Of a stretch of DNA of 64,000 nt, positions 11,099 to 21,891 are shown one piece after another; the stretch's first letter is position 1; each line of letters opens with the position of its first letter. Location of the stretch: contig CAJJDN010000044.1 of NCBI GenBank assembly GCA_905182985.1, positions 512,919 through 576,918 of the forward strand. The letters run 5' to 3'. Both the position numbers and the translations under genes were made by a program. Origin of the DNA: Paramecium sonneborni (taxonomy: Eukaryota; Ciliophora; Oligohymenophorea; Peniculida; Parameciidae). Under the pieces are notes generated by a model. The model was not told the origin of the DNA. It made no database searches and saw nothing but the letters and a program-made list of their open reading frames with translations.

Positions 11099-13741
11099 AT
11101 GCAAAAAACTCCTAGTCTTAATTCATTTACTAATCTAAGTAATACGAATCAATCTGAATTATTAATTTAATGTTACATTAATAAGATCATTAGACAAAAC
11201 CAATAAATCAACTCTTCATCTAATTTAGAAGACTAATATGATTAATGCTAAAATACCAATCAAATCCAATTATTTGAAGAATATATGCAGAATCTAAATA
11301 AAATCATCTCAAATCCACCCAATTCACAATATCTAAGCAAATACTATGTTCATTCTATTGAAAACGACACTATTAAATTAATTAGTGAAACCTCAACAGA
11401 AACTCTTATGGATTTTATTAAAATGAGACATTAAAATAATGCTCCTATAAATGAAGAAGAAATTATAGATTTGGCATATGCTATTCTTAATGGATTATAA
11501 TATATTAATATTCTTTATTTAAGTCCCTCTTATATTATCAAAAAATGCAAGATCATCAATTATATCGAATAAATGATAAATCAAAATCAACGAACATTTT
11601 TGGAATAAGAAGATAAATTATATTTAGCACCAGAACTACAAAAATAGATAAACTTTGAATTAAATGATTGTGATGATTTTAATAAACATCATAGTTAAAA
11701 AATTAATGCACCTAAAGCTTGTGTTTATTCATTAGGAATCATTCTATTATAATGTATTAATTTTTAATGTATAAATGAAAATGTTGATTATGATTAAATT
11801 TTATGCAATTCTAAATATAGTTGGTCTTTGAGAGATCTGATTAAACAAATGATAAATTAAGATGAAGATCAAAGAAGTTCAATACAAGACTTACTACAAA
11901 ATCCTTTATTTTATAACAAAAAACAATAAATTGATATACAGCCTAAATAGTAAAATCAAATTTCTTTAGCTGTTTTCTTTTAATTCGTAAAAAACAAATT
12001 TATCAACTTAGATTGGGCTGATCAATTTTTTTCATTAGAAGAAATAATTTAAATCAGTGATCTTAAGGAAGGTACTTTTTCTATTGGTGAATTGAAATCT
12101 GTCATTAATAGTTAAATAACATAAATCATTCAAAATTGTCCAAATAATTGCTCTTTAGAAGAATTGATAGCTACTTTTATTAAAATTGGCAATCCTATCC
12201 AATAAGAAGAGAATCAAGTCGTCTAATAAAAAAAACAACAATTTTTATTCAAAAAATGGTTTAAAAAATAAGAGTAGAAAAATGAAGATACATAAGAATA
12301 AGTATTTTTACCTTAAGAACCAATAGAGATGGCATAAATACTTTTATTAAAATTAATTTCATAAGCATCTGAAAAAGCTTTTTAAACATTTATTTATAAA
12401 GTGATTCATAATATGGGAGGTGTAGACTTAATTTGGTAAAATATCAGAAAGAGAATATGGCCAAGAGCATTAGGATTTGAATCATTAGAAGCACATAGAT
12501 AAATAGTATAATTGACACTTGAATTATGTTAATATTTGAATGAATAAAAAGAAAAAGATTTAATTTAATTAGACAAAGATTTGAATCGATAAAGATTCAA
12601 TAAGAGAACTTAAGATGCTATAAGAATTACAATACGAGGATTTATTAATCAATCTATTTCTAATTGTTATATATAGGGGATGGAATCTATTTCATATGTT
12701 CTCTTATAAGCATTTAATTATGATACTGAACTTAGTTCAATATGTTTGAATGAATTATACAAAAAAAGAATTGTTAATTTACCATAAGAAGAGAACTCAG
12801 AAGGAATAAATGAATATTTTGGATAGAAAATTTAAGAAAAGATTTTACTTTATAATTGGACTCTTAGATATTTTGATCCAGGATTAAGCAATTATTTAAA
12901 GGAAGCTGATTTTAGATGTGAAACTCATATTGTTCCATGGTTTAGTACTTTCTATGCTAGAGAATTCGAAATGGAGAATGTGATGAAAATATATGATTAT
13001 ATCTTAATTTCTGATGAATCATTCGAAATTATATTAGCATCTCAAATTATGTTAGAACTTAAATCAACATTCGAAATTAAAGATAGTGAAGGAATGCTTA
13101 ATTGCTTAAAAAATTTATAAAATAATATTCAATTAGATGTTTGTTTACAAAATTCTCTTAAATTATCAACTTAATTACATAAAACATTTTTTATTCTCAC
13201 TCATTAAGATGAACATATTTGTAATTAAATGAAAGAAGAAAATGAATATTTATAAGAAAGACCATGGGAACATCCATAAACATTTAAATAATTGCAAGAA
13301 TAATAAACATTTTCTATTTCAATTCATGATTTTTAATAATTATTAAGAGAATAAAAATAATCCCTCAATGTTGTGTCGTTAGATATGAGAACTGCTAAAG
13401 AATATGAATAGGCATGTATTTCAGGTTCTTTATATGCCTTTTATGATAAAAAGAAAATCAATAATATTCAGCTTTTAAATTACTTAGAATTAAGGGGATT
13501 AATTGAAGAATAAAGCATTTATTATATAGTAGTAATTTGTGATTCAGAGAAACAAAATGTTAAAGAAATTATGGATTATTTACTCAAATAATAAATTAAA
13601 AGACTTGTTTTATTAAAGGGAGGAATATAGGCTGTTTTATTAGATGGATAAGATATACTTAAGTTTAATTAGAAAGCAGTATTGCCTCCATGGATAAAAT
13701 TATAAATTGATGAATTAAAGAAGAAAAAAAATATTTAATGA
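11099..13741 (+). CDS. TBCK: TBCK-like protein: pseudokinase + TBC Rab-GAP + rhodanese
   Basis: Intronless ORF of 880 residues. The N-terminal 290 residues have a protein-kinase C-lobe layout (ILNGLQYINILYLSPSYIIK, LYLAPELQ, CVYSLGIILLQC) but lack HRD and DFG, so this is a pseudokinase. Residues about 430-700 form a TBC domain: IRKRIWPRALGFE, an arginine finger in QLDKDLNRQRF (DxxR) and the glutamine finger YIQG. The last 130 residues match a rhodanese fold (VSLDMRTAKEYEQACISGS, VLLKGG). This three-part order is diagnostic of TBCK, which in animals controls Rab signalling and belongs to the FERRY complex on early endosomes. That the Rab-GAP fingers are intact suggests activity, but the substrate Rab is unknown. 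The ORF ends 21 bases before the first histidine-kinase start. Confidence 0.88.
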
Positions 13742-13762
13742 AAGATTGACAATATTAATTTT

Positions 13763-15905
13763 ATGTTATAAATTAAGATCACTATGTTAACCATTTATAT
13801 CATATCTTGTTTTGAAGACAAGAATCTTATACCTCTTTGTATAAACATTGGATTGATCTGTACTTAATTTGCCAGCCTTAAATTTCAAAGGCATACAATA
13901 TTTCAAATTTATGAAACCATAATTTTATCTATTCAAATTGCTCTGACAACTATATATAATTAATAAATGATTATATACAATGTGATTTATGTAATATTGT
14001 TAGATGATACTGCAAGATTCAAATTAAATATATTAAGAAAAGTCACATTGCTAGGTATCCTATTATTATAACTAAGGAACTAGTACTTTTATAATACTTT
14101 TTATCTCAACAAATGTGATCGAATATATTAGAAATAGTGCATTTGCATTAGGTATTCTACTTGTTATGATTAATAAACAAATTCATAAAAAAGAAGAAAT
14201 TAATCATTTATTTTCTAGTACAAGAACTCCAAGTCCAAGAATGCCTGATACTTTGGGTTTAATGATTGTTGATTCAGTAAATTTAAATTGTATTTATATG
14301 AACGATTATGTTAAAAGGAAATTAGGTAATTAATAATTAAAAATAAATAAAATTGATTCATTAAGTAAATAAAAATTAGATTATAAAGTTAAGAATATTG
14401 AATTGTTTGAATTATTAAATGATTTTAATTTAAAATAATTATCATCCATGTAAATATTGGATTCAAACATAATGTCTGACCATATTATCCAAATCACAAA
14501 GGATGAAAATGATAATAAAATTAATATAACATTTTAGAATAGCAAAGAGAGAGATGATTATCTCAAGAAAACTTATTTATATAAAATTATGAAATAAATA
14601 TTTCATACTATATCACATGAGTTTGGAACTTTACTTAATTTTATATTAGCAATAGCGTAAGTAGGAATTGATAAATATCCAACATAATAATATTATTAAT
14701 CAATTTAAAATACTTGTGAAATAATGCATAATTTTATACTAGATATGGTTGATTATAATGATATATTAGGGGGTTAATTTTAATTATAATTAGAAGAATT
14801 AGATATTTAAACAATTTTGGAATAAGTGACAACTCTTTTTTAGGAGCAATGTAGATAAAAGGATTTGAGATTGGATTTTGAAAATCATATTCCTGAGAGT
14901 TGGTAAATAATATCAGATTAAAGAAGAATAAAGTAAATATTGATACATTTAATATCAAATGCTTAAAAGTTTACGTTGGATGGTTCAATTTAAATAAAAG
15001 TATTGGGTGTTAAGAATGGTTTGATTCAATTTTAAGTAACGGATACAGGGATTGGAATGGAAAAAATTGAAGAAGAAAATTTGAGAAATATGTTAGATTA
15101 AGATTATAAAGATGAACATTAATTATCATAAAATACAGCAGGGTTTGGATTAGGATGTTATTTAGCAAATAAAATATGTTTACATTTGTCTAATAAAGAA
15201 TTCAAGCTAGAATTTAAGAGAAATGAAGTTGGAACAACTTTTTGGTTTTTAGTATAAAATAATGTATTACCAACATAGAGTATAGGTAAGACATTAGGAA
15301 TTCGATAAATTAACAAGCATTCTTATATTGATTAAAAATAAGCTTAGATAGAAAGAACAGTTGGTAAGAAGTTAAGTAGAGTTGCAAGTAAAATCTCTCT
15401 AAATTCAAAATCAAGAATTTTATCATTTAGATGTTTAATTGATCCTGTGAAATAAAACACAGAGAGTGTTATAAATGAAGAAGTTAATTCAACAGAAAGG
15501 AAACTTCAAACTTGCATTATGAATAGAAATATAAAAAAATAAATGAAGTTTTTGATAGTAGATGATGAAATTATAAATATTATTAGTTTATAGTTGATTT
15601 TAAAAAGGATGAATATAGAAGTTGATTATGTATTTAATGGATTAGAATGTTTAAGGAAGATTGAATAAAAGAGAGATATGTACTAAGGAATATTTATGGA
15701 TATTAATATGCCGTTGATGAATGGATATGAGACTACATAGCATTTGATTTCTCGTTATGGAAATTAAATTAAGATAATTGCTTGTACTGCCTATACTGAT
15801 AGTGAAACAAAATAACATTGTTATGACATTGGAATGAGTTATTTCCTTAACAAGCCAGTGAACATCTTAGAATTATAAAAAATACTTATATAATTTTAAT
15901 AATGA
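13763..15905 (+). CDS. Hybrid sensor histidine kinase 1 of a tandem trio
   Basis: One 22-nt intron (14055-14076) gives 706 residues. The first 130 residues carry several hydrophobic segments (membrane sensor). The H-box is TISHEFGTLLNF with the phospho-accepting histidine, the N-box is LISNAQKFT, G1 is DTGIGM and G2 is NTAGFGLGCY. A linker leads to a C-terminal receiver: FLIVDDE, MDINMP with the phosphorylated aspartate, ACTAYTD and NKP lysine. All residues for autophosphorylation and intramolecular transfer are present; a separate HPt protein would be needed to pass the phosphate on. Start ATG 13763 was chosen for its distance from TBCK; an in-frame ATG at 13784 is an alternative. Its TGA (15903-15905) overlaps the next kinase's ATG. 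Confidence 0.88.
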
Positions 15906-18246
15906 TATTGCTAATTTTCGCCAACATTTCATCAATCATCTTACAATTTTGGAATTGTGAATAAATAATTGAATATATCCTTTTGAGTATAACCATAATT
16001 ATAGATGCACTTCTTATTACTTTGATTCTAAAGAGAACTTAATAACATCACTTGATTCGATTATTACTTTTAGTAGAAGCTTCAATAATATTTTCAATAT
16101 TCAAAACTCCTAAACTTTTAGCAATCACTGCAATATATTAATGTATTATGAGATAAATGATCAACTCTTCTAATAAAATATTTAATTACCTTGAATTTTC
16201 ATGTAATACTTCTATTAAAAATTTAGCTTTTTTTATTTTGATAGCAGTTTTGAGTACTCACATAGAAATATTCGATATAATTCGCACTACACTATCTACC
16301 TGTTTTTTCATTGGATATCAAATTTAAGTTTATTTTAAAGAAAATCCAAAGTAAAAAAGTGAAGACAAGTAGATTGAACAATATGTAATAAAAATTGAAA
16401 CAGATTAAATTATAGCTTCACCATAATAAAATTAAAAACAAGCTATTAATCCAGAAATTATTTTAGATGATTTTTTTACTGTTATTGAATCTAATTAAAT
16501 AATGAATGACATATTATCTGAATTAAATTATGATGATTTAAACAAATTCTTATAAGAAATTCGTATAATTAATATTGATTCAATTTCAGAAAAGAAGTTA
16601 GGAAAATGGAAAGAAGAATCTTTATTAAATTTATTAAAAAAAATACTAAACAAACGATCAGAAATTTAAGTTTAAGTTTTGGATTATAATCATCCATTAT
16701 TATAAAAATATTTAATTTTAATTCATTATAAGAATTAGTTTAAAATGTAATTCTTTTAAGTAAATGAAAGAGATACATATATAAAAAAGAAATATCTAAG
16801 TTAAATATTGTATTAGTTATTCAAAACATTTTCTCATGAATTTGGAACTTTATTAAATTATCTCCTAGCTCTTTCATAAGTAGCAATAGATCAATTTCCA
16901 AATTAAGTTGGATTTTTTTAACCTATTAAATCAACAGGATAGATTATGCATCATTTTGTTTAAGACATGGTTGATTATAGTGATATGTTGAATAAAAAAT
17001 TTTAATTATAATTTGCACTTGTTGATGTTGAAAATTTACTTTAAGAAGTAATAGGATTCTATTAGTCATAAATAGAAGAGAAGGGACTAACAATAACTTA
17101 TTAAATTTTACTTGAAGAAAAGTCTAAAATTTTTGATGGTAGAAGATGTAAATAAGTATTAATTAATTTAATTGCTAATGCTTAAAAATTTACTGTTTCA
17201 GGAGGAATTAAAATTATTGTAACTGAATAATCAGGATTCACAATATTTTCAGTTGAAGATTCTGGATTTGGAATGACTGAAGAAACATTTGATAATTTAA
17301 ATAAGACTTTAGAAAATGAATTTAAGTCTGAATAAAAGATTTCATAAAATACTGCTGGATTTGGATTAGGTTGCTATTTATCTCATTAAATTGCATTAAA
17401 ATTATCAAATTAAACAATTTAAGCTGGAGGAGGTTTAAAATATATAAGACTAGAAAAAGGAATTCGGGTTTCTTTTAAAGTAAAAAATCAACCATTCGAT
17501 ATATATTATACAAGTTGCGACATCTCATCTGCTAAATCGGGAATTTTATTTAATGAAAATGGATATTTCGATTCTCGTTAATCTGTTATAGATTTGCATC
17601 TTACAAATCGTCTTAAATCTGGAGATAATCATGCTTTAATAGCTATGACTAAAAAATCTAGTTTATTATCAGCTTCATTTTCTCCAAATTAAATTTTAGA
17701 TTATGTAGAACAAGAATTGAAATAGGAAAACGAAATCACTGATAGAATGAAATAAATTAATAAGACTAAAAAAAGAGAAAATCAAAAAAAATCACCTACT
17801 TTCGGTATCTCTTTTGCTGATCTAGCTGGTGTTGAAACAATTAGAGAATAACCTAATATCTTAATAGTAGATGATGAAATGATTAACATTATCAGTCTTA
17901 AGATTTTGCTTAAGTAATTTAATATTAAATGCAGTTCTGCTTTCAACGGATTAGAAGCTGTTAATAAAGTGAAAGAATGTAATAATATTTTTAATACTTT
18001 ATAGTAAATGAAACATTCGATATTATTTTTATGGATGTTAACATGCCAATAATGGATGGATTTTAAGCTACAGAATAAATAATAAAATTTAATGATAAAA
18101 ATATTATTGTGGCATGCACTGCTTTTACTGATGTAGAAACAAAAACAAAATGTTATTCTGTGGGAATGAAATACTATATCAATAAACCAGTTACAAAATT
18201 CGAGCTATTAAAATTATTGAACCACTTGAATTTAATTATATAATGA
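15902..18246 (+). CDS. Hybrid sensor histidine kinase 2 of a tandem trio
   Basis: ATG 15902-15904 shares bases with the TGA of kinase 1 (ATGA overlap). A 26-nt intron at 17979-18004 restores the receiver frame, giving 772 residues. N-terminal hydrophobic segments begin at residue 1 (MILLIFANISSIILQFW) and continue to about residue 140. H-box TFSHEFGTLLNY, N-box LIANAQKFT, G1 DSGFGM and G2 NTAGFGLGCY are intact. The receiver has ILIVDDE, MDVNMP, ACTAFTD and NKP. The next in-frame ATG lies near 16148, which would delete the first membrane segments, so the overlapping start is preferred. Close similarity to kinase 1 throughout shows tandem duplication. Its own stop again overlaps the ATG of kinase 3. 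Confidence 0.87.
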
Positions 18247-20556
18247 TAAAACATAAAAAATAAGCCATTATTGGAATGTACATTCTACAAATTATTTATG
18301 CTACTTTAGAATGTAGTAGAGCCTCAATTTTACATATTATTCTACTTCTTATCGGCTTGATTATTGGTCTATTTTAGTTAGTGCTTCTAATAAAATATGG
18401 TAACTTAAATATTTATGCTCAATTTTCAATCAATATTGTTAGTGTTTTTGCCGGTTAAAATAAACAATTCATGGTACTGTAATCACTAGTTGGATTTATA
18501 CTTTTTATGGAAAATGACTAAATAAGATGGCATTTTAATATTCTTGCTAGCTCAAGTAGTATTGGAAATTATCATAGTCCATGTAACCCTAATTTGTATA
18601 TATTCATAAAATAATGAGGTCCAGTCTTATTTAATGAGTGTATTCACTATCTTGGTTGTTACTTATTATTCTTGGGCGATTAAATAATAAAAACTTTAAA
18701 AAAAACAATCAAGTAAAGGTTCTTTGCTTACTTCTCGAGTACCAAATACAATGAAATCACTTGATTTTCTGGAAGACATACATTTTATTACATAAAAAGC
18801 TATTGTGCTTGAAAATTCAACAACGTTAGATGTGAGATCCTTTACTAATGAACTTAAAGATATTTTAATAAAAGATGAAGTTACAGAAGAAAATTTTTTG
18901 GATCAAATGAAAATACTTAAAGTAGATAAATAATCTTAAAAAAATTTAAATTAAAAAATTAAGGGAATTACCTTGCGTTAACTTATTAATAAATGCTAGA
19001 TTGTTTAAAAAACAACAGATATATTAATAATAAAAACTAATTTTATATTGTTAGAATATTATTAGATAAAATTACATTTTGAAAGAGATGTGATTATTTT
19101 AAAATTTGAAGAAATTAAAGAATTTGCTAAATATATTAAAAAAAATTCATGTTTTGCATTAATGAATAAATTATTTTAATCTTTTAGTCATGAATTTGGA
19201 ACATTATTAAATTAAATAGCTCTAAATGCTTAAAATGGTTTGGCCTAATATTAAAATATGAAAGATTAATTTGATTCAATTTACAACTGTGTAGTAATTA
19301 TGAATAATATGGTAAAAGATTTAAAAGATTTTCATTAATTACGAAGTAAAACATTTTAATTAGAAATTGTTGATGTAAATATAGATGACATATTCTCTGA
19401 ACTCTAAAATTTATTCAAATAGTAAGCATCTTAAAAAAAGATTTCCTTATATTTAGTAAATAAAGTAACAATAGCCTTTAAATAAGATGAATAAAGAATT
19501 AAATAAATTCTATAAAATCTAATATAGAATGCTATCAAATACACAAATTAAGATGGACATATATATGTAACTGCTGAGAAAGAAGACGATAGAAAAATAA
19601 AATTTTCGGTTTTAGATTCAGGAATAGGGATTTCTGAAAGTGTAGCTACAAATATATAGAAAATGTTGGGAAATGATTTGATATTGACATCAAAGCTTTC
19701 AGAAGGTGCTGCTGGATTAGGATTAGGATTATTAAATTCAAATTATTTAATTAAACATTTATCTTCTTTTAAATAAGGACATAAGGAATATTTATAATTT
19801 AAATCAAAATTAGGAGATGGAACTAAATTTTGGTTTAGTATATGGAAATATTAAGTGTAAGAATCACCTTCAAGTTAATTTGAATAAAAATCAATAAAAA
19901 AGATTCACAAGAAAGTATTTCTTCATTAGAAATCGAATATTGCTCCACCTCCTATATCTAGTATTGCATCAAATTCTAAAAGTTGTCCATCATAAATTAG
20001 AAAATTAAGTCCAAATAAATCTTGTTAGATTAAACAATAACCTTAAATATTTTTTCCATCAAATATTAAAGATGAAAATATAATAATAATGGAAGAGGAT
20101 GATAGAACAATTTCAGATGATCCAAAACCAAATCATTTACCTGGTTATAGAGCAAGATATCCATCAATGAGTTCGCCAGAATGTTTATATATTAAATTAT
20201 TACTTGTTGATGATGAATTAGCAAATTTATTCCCTTTAAAAATTATGATAAAAATGCTTGGTTTTGAAAGTGATATAACATAGAATGGATATTAAGCAAT
20301 ATAAATGGTTGAATCAAGATTAAATTAGAAATACTAATATCATTTAATTTTGATGGATATAAATATGCCATAAATTGATGGATTTGAAACTACAAAGTAA
20401 ATAAAATGCTTATAACCAAATATAAAAATAGTAGCATGTTCTGCTTTTAGTGATATGTAAACTAAATATTAAGCATAATTATGTGGGATGGTAGATTATC
20501 TTGAAAAACCAATAAATAAAGATAATTTATAAGAAATATTGTAAATGTATTTGTGA
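18243..20556 (+). CDS. Hybrid sensor histidine kinase 3 of a tandem trio
   Basis: ATG 18243 overlaps TGA 18244-18246 of kinase 2. Membrane segments fill the first 150 residues. A frame change inside them needs an intron; the best candidate is 18400-18442 (43 nt), longer than most here and therefore uncertain. The product is then 756 residues. H-box SFSHEFGTLLNQ, N-box LIQNAIKYT, G1 DSGIGI and G2 GAAGLGLGLL are present. The receiver has LLLVDDE, MDINMP, ACSAFSD (serine replacing the usual threonine) and EKP. It has diverged more than the other two copies. The TGA stop is immediately followed by the stop of the opposite-strand ankyrin gene. Confidence 0.82.
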
Positions 20557-21876
20557 TCATTTTTATTTATTCAATTCCTTCCCTTTCTTAATAGCTTCAT
20601 CGAATAATGCTTTCATTCCTGGTTCTTATTATATCTTCAATGCTTCAAAATATGATGCTGCTGCTTCTCCATATTCTTTTAATCCTTCATATGCTTAACC
20701 TTCATAATAATATATCTTAATCCAATCTTTCTTAACATTTCTAGCTTATTTACATGTTATTAAAATATCCTTATATTTTTATAATTTTAATTAAGCATTT
20801 CCTAAATTAGTGTAAATCTTCACAATATCATCTCTATAATGTTCTGTAATCTATTTAGATTTCTCAATTATTTGATTATATTTAATAATAGCCTCTTCAT
20901 ATTATTCAGATTATAATAATTTATTTGCATCTCCTTTTTCAACATTAATTTCCTCATAAATATTTTTTATTTAAGCATCTGTTAGTTATACTTAAACAGC
21001 TGGAATTTAAGCATCTTTTCTTAATGCAAACTCTCTATAATATTAAACACAATCCCATTTCTCATTTTATACTGCTAAATCTAAAGCTGTTTATTTTTAA
21101 TTCTCATAATTAACATCTGCACCATTTTTAATGAGTGTTTATGAAAATTTTAATAAACCTTTCTCAGCACATAAATGTAATGCTGACCATCCATCATGAT
21201 CTTTTATATTAACATCTATTTTATCTGAAAACTCTTCAAATATTGTATTAAATAATTCTTCATTATTTTAATCAATTACTATATGCAATAATGAAGGCAT
21301 TTAATTTTAAACAATATTTAAATCTGCTCCTTTTTTTATTAAATGAAGAGCACTCCAATTTTATTAATAGGCAACTGCAAATGATACAGGAGTACCATAA
21401 TTTGATAATGCATTTATATTTGCTCCTGATGAAAGTAATAATTCAATCATAGGAATAGCACCTTATTATGCAGCTAAATGAAGTGCAGTAATTGTATTTC
21501 TTGAGTAATTCACATCTACATGATGATCATCAATCAAATATTTCACTATCTCTAAATGATTATGTTAAACTGCTATCATAAATGGATTATTTTTCTCATC
21601 ATCTAATAATGTAACATCTGCTCCTTTCTTCACTAAAAATTTGAAAACTTCTAAGTCTCCTCTTGAAGCTCCAAAATGAATAGCTTTCTTTCCTTTACCT
21701 TCAGATATCACATTAATAAATTTTCTTATTGGAACCTTCTCATTCTCATTTCCTCTCTTGCGTTATTTTACATATAAAAGATACTTTTTTATAGTATCAA
21801 TATCAGAAGTGCTTATTTATTTAAAATACTCTTCTATGAACTTTTTTTCATGCTCTATTTCTTTAATATCACTCAT
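20557..21876 (-). CDS. Ankyrin-repeat protein with C-terminal TPR-like helices
   Basis: Intronless 439-residue ORF, ATG at 21876. Residues about 50-300 contain at least six ankyrin repeats, recognised by the repeated pattern AIHFGASRGDLEVFKFLVKK, ALHLAAQQGAIPMIELLLSS, ALHLCAEKG and ALDLAVQNEKW. The C-terminal 120 residues form helix pairs with TPR spacing (GDANKLLQSEQYEEAIIKYN, YYEGQAYEGLKEYGEAAASY). Such proteins are protein-interaction scaffolds; no enzymatic domain is present, so the partner is unknown. The stop codon occupies 20557-20559, directly abutting the kinase 3 stop. The start lies only 15 bases from the divergent OSCA gene. Confidence 0.88.
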
Positions 21877-21891
21877 TAATAATTTATTTTT
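21877..21891. promoter_or_regulatory. 15-bp divergent spacer between two start codons
   Basis: Only 15 bases (nearly all A/T) separate the ATG of the ankyrin gene (minus) and the ATG of the OSCA-type gene (plus). Any promoter elements must lie inside the neighbouring coding sequence or one start must be wrong. The OSCA start is supported by the N-terminus conserved in its paralogue; the ankyrin start is the first ATG of its frame. Confidence 0.45.
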
